Positions 48,241 through 59,900 of a stretch of DNA of 64,000 bases are shown in pieces. The stretch is from positions 3,159,386 through 3,223,385 of the forward strand of contig CM055762.1 in NCBI GenBank assembly GCA_029465975.1. Direction: 5' to 3'. Position 1 is the stretch's first letter. Each line of letters starts with the position of its first letter. The DNA is from Dallia pectoralis (taxonomy: Eukaryota; Chordata; Actinopteri; Esociformes; Umbridae). Position numbers and translations under genes: made by a program. Below the pieces are notes generated by a model. It had not been told where the DNA came from. It searched no databases and was given only the letters and a program-made list of their open reading frames with translations.

Positions 48241-48869
48241 CTCACCCCCAACCGCTCATGCATACTACTATTTTATTACATGTAATATATTTGTTACCTT
48301 GTGTCACCCTATACTCTCAACTAATGGACTAATGTGCTATTGCCCAAATAGCCTCAACATCATAGTGAACTTTTATAGGTTTTATTATAGACCTATACAT
48401 TAAGGCACTATAATATAGCCCTTCAACTTGCTCTATATTTATTATAGTGTGCATTGGGCACAACTGAAAAGCAACCACGTAACATCATTGTAGAACATGT
48501 CATGGTTTGTGTCCGCATTTCGATGAATAGACCTCGTTCAGAGATAATAGCCTATACCCGCATGTATGCCCGAATAGGATGCCGCAGGAGGAGGCGCACG
48601 TCAGCGGTAATTAAGCCAGGGGAAATAGGTGTCTCCATCCATCGGCAGATTCAGGTAGAAAACATCTTTCGAACTCCTTGGATAAGCCTATGTCCTGCCC
48701 TGACTCATCCTTAACAACAAGTAGCTGGTGACAGACAAAATATTCAAAGGAGCAGAAGTCCTCCAATGGGGCTTCATGCTTTAGTGAAATGTCCGACACC
48801 TAATGGTGCTTTCCAGACATGAATGTGGGTTTGCTTGTGCAACAGCTTTCAGCTGAAAGTAAATAAATG
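48241..48869. other. Intergenic between the divergent genes
   Basis: No feature seen apart from AT-rich stretches. Confidence 0.4.
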
Positions 48870-49580
48870 GTTGTAGACCCACACAGATTAGGTAAAGGAT
48901 ATAAAAACACACAGAAACTGTTGAAAATGGCATTGAGGACAGTCAGGGTGATATTCAAAACGTTTCACAAATCTGGACCAAATGCATATTTAACAGGAAG
49001 AGGACGCATGCTCGAATTGGCCCATTGCCTGATGATAAAGACAGTGAGGGGAAGCAAAGATGAATCCACGAATCACAGGTTCCGAACAGAACAGTCACGC
49101 AGGTCTAAAAATACACATTTCAGGATTTTAACAGAATTGGAATTGTATTGTGTCGGATGAAACAAAACATCAGGGGTTATACACAACGTTAGCATATTTG
49201 GCCACATCAGGAGATGACATAAAAGAAAATGGACCTGATTGGTAATGATGGATCATTGATACCTTGGGGCTATTCTGCTAATATTGGTACAGGTTGTTCA
49301 GATTGATGCTATAATGAATTCCACTACATACCAAACAATTTTATTCTAAAACCTGGTTCCTTGATAGGTGGATTGAGACGTGGCTGTGAATAGACCTTTA
49401 AACGGGACAATGACCCTAAACATTCATCAAAAATCAACACAGAAAGGCTAGTGGGATCACACAATGAATGTAATTCTCAAGTCCAATTAAAAACACGTGG
49501 TCGGAATTGAAAGACGACAAGCACAAAGCGAAGACAATTAAGGAGTTAGAAATATTCTTCATGGAGGATTGGTCCTAATC
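48870..49580 (+). pseudogene. Decayed Tc1-like transposase
   Basis: The plus frame gives MALRTVRVIFKTFHKSGPNA and LTGRGRMLELAH, a degenerate Tc1 helix-turn-helix region (pattern STVKAIIKKWKKFGT...SGRP). Further on, the sequence GGGACAATGACCCTAAACAT matches the second catalytic Asp block (QDNDPKH). Stops and frameshifts lie between. Confidence 0.62.
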
Positions 49581-50888
49581 ACTCAAAGTGTTCGCCGGCC
49601 GTGTCAGACTTTACAGGGAGAGGCTTGGTGCTGTTATTCGATCCAGGGGAGACTTGTATGTTTTGCAGAAAGATTTTTTGCATTCACCATGCACTGATTG
49701 TGCGTGTTGGTGGTTTGCTCAAGCGTGTGCTTTACCACCCACCATTTGAGAATGTGACCGCCTCCCATTGCGTGTGTTTCCAGCCTGTAAACATGCTGAT
49801 TGATAACGCAGTCTGCCAACTAGGTGACTGACCAAGAGGTGTGGCTGGCATGTGTATGCAATTAACGGGCCAACCGTGTCCAAAAACGCCCCAGGTATAT
49901 ATGGACACTGGGCAGGACTTGGACTCCAGTGCTGATCCAGGTTCAGTTTAGCTTTTTGATTTCTGATGAGTGAGATTATTATGGACAGGGAGGAACTGAT
50001 TTTGGATCAGTGCTCCATCTCTGAGACTTCTGGCCAATGGAACTCCTCCTTTGAACCACGTTGGTGTTGAAAGACTTGGTTTCTCAGCGCCCTCTACTGG
50101 CGCTGACTCTCGGTGAGTTGTGACCTGGGCCTGTGAAAGGTTTGCATCCATAATGAAGGGTTAATTGTGACTTTTGGCTAAGGTAATGCTAAACGTCGAC
50201 AAAATGAAGTTTTGATGGAGATGATAGCGTTGATTACTTTAAATGTTTATCATTGCCAGTGTTTATGTGAGAATTCAGACTTTCAGAACTGCAAACATAT
50301 GTTATGATTAATTACAGCCAGACGGCAATACAAAAAACATATAGTTGTCAGCAGGATTTTATATTGAGCCTTAAATATTGAATGGTTTAGCCAGCCAAGT
50401 CCTTGAGTCTTCGAATCACTTCTAATCACTTCTAGTTGCTGAGTCTCAATTGAAATAAGGCCATCTTTACCGTTTAGGTAGCTTATAAAACTAACATAAC
50501 CCAATCGTTTTACACACAGATATGGCACCCTGGAGATGACCATTTGGAAAATGACATTCTATTCAGTTGATGATGACATTGCGGTGAGAGTATTAAGTTT
50601 TACAAATAAGGGAAATATAGCCCTTCATATAGCCTAATTTCCTGTTGCTGTTTCCTCTTTCCTAATCATGTATTCAGTGATAGATTACAAATAACATGTT
50701 GCCCTGCGAGTGCTGGTCACCCAAACTCAACTGAGTGTTCTTTACATATCTGCATCTCTGTGGTTGCAGAGACATTGAACCTTTTGGAATGTCAACACCT
50801 GACATATCGGTTATGCCGTTCTAATATATCTGATATACGGTTGAAGTTTGGTATGCAGCTCTTGTTGGACTTTTGTTTGTATAGGAGG
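49581..50888. other. Upstream of the adhesion GPCR, no gene seen
   Basis: A TATA-like ATATATGG occurs near 49896, but nothing ties it to transcription of the receptor. No upstream coding exon recognised. Confidence 0.35.
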
Positions 50889-50967
50889 ATGTGCGTATTT
50901 TGTTATTACTGCTTCGTGTTTTTAAATATCGGTGGCTCAATATTATCTTCCGATCAACACAAAACAG
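50889..50967 (+). CDS. adgrg-like exon 1: signal peptide
   Basis: 26 codons plus one base. MCVFCYYCFVFLNIGG is hydrophobic; donor ACAG|GTAAAA. The neighbouring gene's first exon ends in the same phase with the same Gly split. Confidence 0.6.
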
Positions 50968-53900
50968 GTAAAACAAGAATATTTAACTTCCTGGATGAGT
51001 GAGGGCATTTCTATCTATGTTTTATTGATTCACATTTTATTTTAAAAAAGTTAAGTTAACAATATTCTTATTGTTTGAACAGGTGCATCAGATTGGTTTA
51101 CTTCAAACTATACCAGAAATGTGATGATGAAGTATGTAAATCAGAAGTTCACTACAGAAAACCGCTCAACATTTTTAAGGTATACAATACATTATTATCA
51201 AATAAATAAGCAGTAATGTTGTATATTAAGAATAGTTCAAATTAGTGCTGCACGATTAATCGCACCGCAATCGCAATGTCAGCCCTTTGCAATTATATGA
51301 CGGCAAAATGTTGCGATTATATATTAAAAAATAAAATAAGTGTGTGTGAAGACAAACTTTCTGAGAACAGTTTGCCGATTTTCCTTGCACAAAAAGATCT
51401 GACAATCTCAGGAAATGCGTGTTGCGTGTCGTGTCGCGTGCGTGGTCACTTGTGTGTGTGCGCAGCGCGAAAATACCAGAGCGAAGATGGATGCCGAGGA
51501 GATCGACACATAGATATATCTATGAGATCGACACTGATCTGGTACCTAAAAATACTGACATCGACAACTCCAGCGCTCTGAAAGCGCGTTCTCTCTGCTG
51601 TTACTGCATTACCACTAATCTATGTGTGCATTTTTCATTAAAACCCATTAAGTTGACTTATGATACAATTTATTATAATCGCATATCGCAATACCTCCCC
51701 GGGAATCATCACCTTAACGTGGTGGAGAGGTTTGTGTGCCCCTATGAACCTGAGGGCTGGGTTGTCTGGAGCTTCATGCTCCTGGTAGGGTTTCCCAAGG
51801 CAAAGTGGTCTCAGGCGAGGGGCCAGACTAAGAATGGTTCACCAAGACCCCATGAAAGATAGAGGGAAAAGGAGCGAGACCCTGCCTGGAGGAAGCCCAG
51901 GGCCCTCGTCTGGAGCCAGGCCCAGACGGCGGGCTCGAAAGCGAGCGTCTGGTGGCCGGGTTTGCCACGGAGCCCAGCCGGGCACAGCCCGAACGAGATA
52001 CGTGGCATCTCTCTCCTCTCCATCCTGTGGGCCCACCACTCACAGGAACAACCGCAGGGGTCGGGTGCGCTGTCATATGGGTGGCAGTGAAGGTGGGGGG
52101 TCTCGACGGATCAGACCCGGGCGGCAGAAGCTTGCTTTGGGGACGTGGAACGTCACCTCACTGGGGGGGAAGGAGCCAGAACTTGTGCGTGAGGTGGAGC
52201 GATACGAGTTGGATCTGGTGGGACTTACCTCTACGCACAACCGTGGCTCTGGAACCTTACTCCTGGATAGGGGTTGGACTCTGTTCTTCTCTGGAGTTGC
52301 CCAGGGTGAGAGGCGGCGGGCTGGTGTGGGGATACTCACGAGCCCACGTCTGAGCACGGCGGTGTTGGAGATTACCCCGGTGGATGAGAGGTTTGCCTCC
52401 CTACGCCTAAGGGTGGTGGGGGGGAAAACTCTGACTGTTGTTTGTGCTTATGCACCAAACAGCAGTTCGGAGTATTCAGCCTTCTTGGAGACCCTGAAGG
52501 GAGTCCTATATAGGGCTCCAGTAGGGGACTCCATCATTCTGCTGGGAGACTTCAACGCACATGTGGGCAACGATGGAGACACCTGGAGAGGCGTGATTGG
52601 GAGGAACGGCCTCCCTGATCTAAACCCGAGCGGTCGTTTGTTATTGGACTTCTGTGCTAGTCATGGATTGTCTATAACAAACACCATGTTCGAACATAAG
52701 GAGGCGCATAAGTGTACATGGTACCAGAGCACCCTAGGCCGAAGGTCAATGATCGATTTTGTGATCGTATCGGCTGATCTAAGGCCGCATGTTTTGGACA
52801 CTCGGGTGAAGAGAGGGGCAGAGCTGTCAACTGATCACCATCTGGTAGTGAGTTGGATCAGAGGGTGGGGAAAGACTTTGGACAGACCAGGTAAGCCCAA
52901 ACGGGTAGTGCGGGTGAACTGGGAACGTCTGGAGGAGGCCCCTGTCCGAAAGATCTTCAACTCACACCTCCGGCGGAGCTTTTCAGGCATCCCTGTGGAG
53001 GTTGGGGGCATTGAACCTGAGTGGGCAATGTTCAAAGCTTCTATTGCTGAAGCTGCGGCGGTGAGCTGTGGTCTCAAGGTCCTAGGTGCCTCAAGGGGTG
53101 GTAACCCTAGAACACCGTGGTGGACCACGGTGGTCAGGGAAGCTGTCCGACTGAAGAAGGAGGCCTTCAGGGATATGCTAGCCCTGGGGACTCCGGAGGC
53201 AGTTGCAGGGTACCGACAGGCCCGAGGGCTGCAGCCGCTGCCGTGTCAGAGGCAAAGCAGCGGGTGTGGGAGAAGTTTGGAGAAGCTATGGAGAAGGACT
53301 TTCGGTCGGCACCAAAATGCTTCTGGAAAACCGTTCGGCACCTCAGAAGGGGAAAACGGGAACCATCCAAGCTGTGTACAGTAAGGATGGGACACTGTTG
53401 ACCTCAACTGATGATGTGATCGGGCGCTGGAAAGAGCATTTTGAGGAGCTCCTGAATCCGACCTACACGCCCTCTAGTACAGAGGCAGAGCTGGAGGCTG
53501 ATGGAGGGTCATCGTCAGTTTCCCTGGGGGAAGTCGCTGAGGTAGTCAAACAACTCCACAGTGGCGAAGCCCCAGGGACTGATGAGATTCGTCCAGAAAT
53601 GCTAAAAGCTTTGGGTGGGGAAGGGCTGTCTTGGTTGACACGCCTCTTCAACATTGCATGGAAGTCTGGGACAGTGCCAGAGGAGTGGCAGACCGGGGTG
53701 GTGGTTCCCCTCTTTAAAAAGGGGGACCAGAGAGTGTGTGCCAATTACAGAGGTATCACACTCCTCAGCCTCCTGGTAAAGTGTACTCCAAAGTGCTGGA
53801 AAGGAGGGTTCGGCCAATAGTCGAACCTCAGATTGAAGAGGAACAATGCGGTTTTCGTCCTGGCCGGGAACCCCGGACCAGCTCTTTACTCTCGCAAGGA

Positions 53901-56900
53901 TCCTGGAGGGGGCCTGGGAGTATGCCCATCCAGTCTACATGTGTTTTGTGGATCTGGAGAAGGCGTATGACCGGGTACCCCGGGATCTTTTGTGGGCGGT
54001 GCTGCGGGAGTATGGGGTGAGGGGGTCTCTTCTCAGGGCCATCCAATCTCTGTACGCTCAAAGCATGAGCTGTGTCCATGTCCTCGGCAGTAAGTCGGAT
54101 TCGTTCCAGGTGGGGGTTGGCCTCCGCCAGGGCTGCGCTTTGTCACCAATCCTGTTTGTAATATTCATGGACAGGATATCAAGGCGTAGTCATGGGGGGG
54201 AGGGGTTCCCGTTCGGTGGGCTGATGGTCACATCACTGCTTTTTGCGGATGATGTGGTCCTGATGGCCTCATCGGTCGGTGACCTTCAGCACTCACTGGA
54301 TCGGTTCGCAGCCGAGTGTGAAGCGGCTGGGATGAGGGTTAGCACCTCTAAATCTGAGGCCATGACTCTCAGCAGGAAACCGGTGGAGTGCCTACTCCGG
54401 GTAGGGAATGAGTCCTTACTCCAAGTGAAGGAGTTCAAGTACCTCGGGTCTTGTTCGCGAGTGAGGGAACAATGGAGCGGGAGATTGGTCGGAGGATCGG
54501 AGCAGCGGGGGCGGTGTTGACGAAAAGAGAGCTGAGCCGAAAGGCAAAGCTCTCGATCTACCGGTCAATCTTTGTTCCTACCCTCAGCTATGGTCATGAA
54601 AGCTGGGTCATGACCGAAAGAACGAGATCGCGGGTACAAGCGGCCGAAATGGGTTTTCTCAGAAAGGTGGCTGGCCTCTCCCTTAGGGATAGGGTGAGAA
54701 GCTCAGTCATCCGAGAGGAACTCGGAGTAGAGCCGCTGCTCCTTTGCATAGAAAGGAGCCAGTTGAGGTGGTTCGGGCATCTTGTACGAATGCCACCTGG
54801 GCGCCTCCCTAGAGAGGTGTTCCAGGCACGTCCAGCTGGGAGGAGACCTCGGGGAAGACCCAGGACTAGGTGGAGAGATTATATCTCCACACTGGCCTGG
54901 GAACGCCTCGGGATTCCCCAGTCAGAGCTGGCTAATGTTGCCCGGGAAAGGGAAGTTTGGGGTCCCCTGCTAGAGCTGCTACCCCCGCGACCCGACCCCG
55001 GATAAGCGGTTGAAGATGAGATGAGATGAGCATATCGCAATAATGACATCAATATTCGCAATATGAAATTTTTCCCAAATCGTGCAGCCCTAGTTCAAAT
55101 GATCTATGACACTTACTGTAGTAATTTCACCAAAACCTCTACTAATTCATATATTGTGCTATTGTGCTTTTTTAAAGATATGTGCAGAAGCTAGAACAAG
55201 TTCTGGAAAAAACTATTTTCCAAACCACAAGCACGTCGATCATTGCTGGGGGTCTTGTGGCCCACTTATTCAAGGCAACGAGAAACTTCAGAGGTCTTAC
55301 TATTTCTGCTAGTAATGAAATGGTGAGTGACATGACTGTTACCTTCAGTTATATGTTTCAGGAGTTTGCATGTATTTTCTTAAACCGCGTGAAAACGGAT
55401 CGTTTGAATGGAGATGCAAATGATAGGTTCGAGATATGACATTTGGGTTTTAGTGTAATTGAGGGCTGTCACTCCTGTTTATTAATCCAAATTGTATTGT
55501 TACCAGGTTAAATCAGACGGTGTCCCGGTGAACAACAGTATTGTCACGGTCAACCTTCCTAAAGAGATTGTGAAGATGAATACTAGTAGCACTATTGTCT
55601 TTTTCATGATGAGGTCAACTAAACAATATGAGGTAGTATGAGTATGTATTCAATTATTTGTGTGTCTTGATGTTTCTATGCTTATGGAACGAACGACAAT
55701 TCATATAAGCGAAGCAATTTTGAATGTCATTGTGGCCAGGTGTTTGAATCCCGGTCATGGCATACCGGCAGTAACAGGAGTCCCATAGAGGGTGGTAAAT
55801 AGACCCAGTAATAACCAGGGGGATGATTGGTAGAATGTTAGACAGTGTTACCTTTGTGATTGGTTGGACACCTGCAAGGTCTGTTCTGGGAGACGCCCTC
55901 TCCGTTGTGTATGTTCTGGGTATTATTCTCAGTTTAGCGAGCGGTGTGATAAGATCTTAGAGTGACTTCCAGTGCAACGTTTTTTATGGTAGCTAGATGG
56001 GACAAGCACACAAACTCATCACTAGTTAGCACACCCTACTAAATTAAGTAAATTATGGGCTGGGGAATGTTTGGGCATTACTCTCATATGGCCCCTGCAT
56101 TACTCTCATATGGCCCCTGCATTACTCTCATATGGCCCCTGCATTATTCTCATATGGCCCCTGCATTACTCTCATATGGCCCCTGCATTACTCTTATATG
56201 GCCCCTGCATTACTCTTATATGCCCCCTGCATTACTCTAATATGGCCCCTGCATTATTCTCATATGGCCCCTGCATTACTCTCATATGGCCCCTGCATTA
56301 CTCTTATATGGCCCCTGCATTACTCTTATATGCCCCCTGCATTACTCTTATATGGCCCCTGCATTATTCTCATATGCCCCTGCATTACTCTTATATGGCC
56401 CCTGTATTACTCTCATATGGCCTATGCATTACTCTCATATGGCCCCTGCATTACTCTTATATGCCCCCTGCATTACTCTTATATGGCCCCTGCATTATTC
56501 TCATATGGCCCCTGCATTACTCTCATATGGCCCCTGCATTACTCTTATATGGCCCCTGCATTATTCTCATATGGCCCCTGCATTACTCTCATATGGCCCC
56601 TGCATTACTCTTATATGGCCCCTGCATTACTCTTATATGGCCCCTGCATTATTCTCATATGGCCCCTGCATTATTCTCATATGGCCCCTGCATTACTCTC
56701 ATATGGCCTCTGCATTACTCTTATATAGCCCCTGCATTACTCTTATATGGCCCCTGCATTACTCTTATATGGTCTCTGCATTACTCTCATATGGCCTATG
56801 CATTACTCTCATATGGCCCCTGCATTACTCTCATATGGCCCCTGCATTACTCTTATATGGCCCCTGCATTACTCTCATATGCCCCTGCATTACTCTCATA

Positions 56901-59900
56901 TGGCCCCTGCATTACTCTTATATGGCCCCTGCATTACTCTTATATGGTTCCTGCATTACTCTCATATGGCCCCTGCATTACTCTTATATGTCCCCTGCAT
57001 ATTTGATTGATTCGTATAATATTTTTAACGTTTTCTCTCTAGAATGTGTGTATTCTTAATGACCTGCTGGTAGGGTTGAGTGTTAGCAACCAGACAGTCA
57101 CAGGTCTGCGAGACAGGGTCAACATCTCCATGCCTCTACAGCGCCCCACTGTGGAAAGTAAAGTGAGTGCAATTTAAACTTTTTTTGCTTTATCACTTAT
57201 TTTGTGTCCTAGACATTTTCCATGAGCAAGACTATACGTGTACTAAATTGTGTCTCTGTTCATAGGGAGACAAACAGCCATCTTGTCAATTCTTCAATTT
57301 TTCATCCTCCAGTAAGTGCCAATATAAAATGTACTGAATAATACTACTGAGTAGTGAGTAGTAATGGATGGGGCGTTTCATTACTGCGCTTCTTCTGTAC
57401 AACGTAAACATACAGCGTTCTACCAGGATGGCTGCACGACTGAGTGGAAGAAGGACAAGGGCATTGTGGTGTGCTCCTGTGACCATCTCACCTACTTTGC
57501 TGTGCTGATGGTAGACTACAACTGTCACAATGCTTATTCATCCGGATCACATAAACACACATTCTGGGTTTCATATTATGGTGTAAATAATGTTATAACA
57601 GTCAGATTTAGGAGAATTTAAGTATTCCATGAAAGTAATTCTTTGTTTACTGAGATGCGGTCTAGATGTGTAGTTGTGTTTTCTTCCATCCAGGTGTCTC
57701 CCTCCATCTCCGAAGGAGATCAGGTGATCCTGAGATACATCAGTCTGATTGGTTGCAGTCTGTCCCTGTGCTTCCTGTTGGTCACAATAGTCATGTTCGC
57801 TTTTCAAAGGTATGTCACTTCCCAGGTGTCCGGGCAGAAGCATCGGAGTTGGCGAAGAGATCCTAACGTCTCCCCCTTAACAACGAGTTTCATTCCGTTT
57901 AAAATAAAATAAAAACTCCTCCCCTGCTTAATAAATAACTTTCCTGCTTTCAGGAAATACTGACTTCACTTGTCACAAGTTGAAATTTGAAAATTGAAAC
58001 TTTATGAATGCGAATAAATTATTTAAATATTTTTACTATACTTTTACAGCAAGGGCATTATTTTCACAAGGCTCTCTCTCGCCACTCTGTTGTCTAGATG
58101 TGCTGGCACAGACGTCTCCCAGAAAGTGCACATCAACTTGGCTGTGGCCTTGATACTTCTGAATGTGCACTTCCTGCCGAGCCAGCAGGTGGCGACCTTG
58201 TCTTCCGATGGGCCGTGCGTCTACAATGCTGTCCTCCTGCATTACTCTCTACTGGCCACATTTACATGGACGGCAATTGAAGGCTTCCATCTTTATGTAC
58301 TGCTGGTCCGGGTCTTCAACATCTATGTCACGAGATATCTGCTTAAACTGAGCCTGGTTGGATGGGGTGAGACCGCACTTTAATGAGAGTTGACTAGTGA
58401 AGTGAAGCCGAACAGAGCAACAGGAAATCTGAAATAGAGGTGTCGTAGAAGGGGCCAGCTGTTTTTCACATTCGAAAAAACAAAAACACAAAAACACAAA
58501 TACAAGACTCCAAACGAATAGTCTGCATACATTTTTTATCGCTGACATAAGCGCCTGTGCCGAGTACTAGCTAGGAAGCAGGTTGACGCTGGTGTTTCAT
58601 TTGGTTTCAGGATTCCCCGCTGTCATTGTCACCCTAATCGGCGCAATTGACAAAAACCAATACGGACGCGTGACTCTTCACACATCTGGGACCAATGGAA
58701 CGACTGTGGAGATGTAAGACTGAATGTCGGTTCCAGGAGACGCCAGGGTTAAAGAGGGAAAACATGTCCTCACACATTGCCATTACTGTCTGCATGGAAA
58801 TACATCATCTCACACTAAAACACTCGCACACCATTTCTCCTCAGGTGTTACATCTCGAACGCTGTGGTGAAGCTGGTGACCACGCTGATCCTGTTTGTCC
58901 TGATCTTTTTGTTCAACCTCGGCATCCAGGCGGTGGTCGTGTGCCGCCTCTGGTCTCTGCCGACGCGCGAGGAGAAGGGTAGAGGCGCGAAGAGCGCCTG
59001 CACCGTGTTGGGTATCACCTGTCTGCTGGGAATCCCCTGGGGCATAATCTTCTTCTCCTTTGGCCAGCTCACCGTGCCTGGTCTCTACTTATTCTGTGTC
59101 CTCAACTCTCTACAAGGTAAGAGTCATTACCCTGACTAATTAACTAATTAATTATTAGGTAGATGTCTCTAGTACTGTGTCAAACCCCTTCGCCCCTAGA
59201 ACAGTCTGAATTCCTTTAGGACAAGGTTTCAGAAAAGCAGGCCTTGGACGTTGGTCAGCGTCGACACTATGGCCACGCCCAGGTGATGCAGATCTCTTGG
59301 CAAAAAGAGCTATTCAGGTGTGAGGTCACTGAAGTAATCTGAACTGGGATTGGTCGGACATGGCAAGGTTATTTCCCTTCAGATGACCAGTGTTGATCAC
59401 GTGCCCACAGCTGATAGACCTGAGTAGGACCGGGTCTGGCTGTCTGCTGAGGTATTTAAAATGGAGGTCAGGCCCCCAGGTGTGGTTATTGGGGAATTAC
59501 AGTCGCCAGGATTTTAATTTTACACTGTTAATTTTTATTATTATAGGCTGGGGGACAGTTTACATTTTGTTGAGAAAGCAAATGTGATTAGCTTTGAAAT
59601 TTGATTAACTTTAATTAATTATTAAAATTTTTGATTAACTTTCACGGTCCTAATAGGCTAAGTTAGATGGCCTGCCCATTCTGTACTTCATGCGATAAAT
59701 TACCTGAATGTGTCGATGTCTGCCCGCATTGGTATCTACTTTAATTGCTGAGGACATTTACACAATGCTCAGTGTTTTACTTGGTTATGTGTTCGGCTAA
59801 AAATGTAAAAAGTACAAGCCGCAGACACATGAATCACTATTTGTCGGAGCGATCCATACTTGTAAACGATATGTTGTACATAATAAACTGGGACATTAGT

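Larger units (their letters stand above)
51243..55092. mobile_element. hAT-type element carrying a nested LINE
   Basis: Terminal inverted repeats TAGTGCTGCACGAT (51243) and, reverse-complemented from 55092, TAGGGCTGCACGAT. Both sides are flanked by the 8-bp duplication GTTCAAAT (51235-51242 and 55093-55100), the hAT signature. Without the LINE it is about 500 bp. A stretch from ATG 51487 (MDAEEIDT, then a frame with DTDLVPKNT) may be a leftover of a hAT transposase N-terminus. It sits in intron 2 of the receptor. Confidence 0.8.

Noticed and set aside
50760..51002. Longer open frame across receptor exon 1 starting upstream at 50760
   Set aside because: Its first codon is GTG. The ATG at 50889 (or 50853) with the donor at 50967 gives a signal peptide and the correct phase for exon 2.
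56055..57059. Several overlapping frames of 200-310 codons on the plus strand
   Set aside because: They lie in the 22-bp array inside a receptor intron. Three frames are open at once, as expected from 66-bp frame recurrence without stops.
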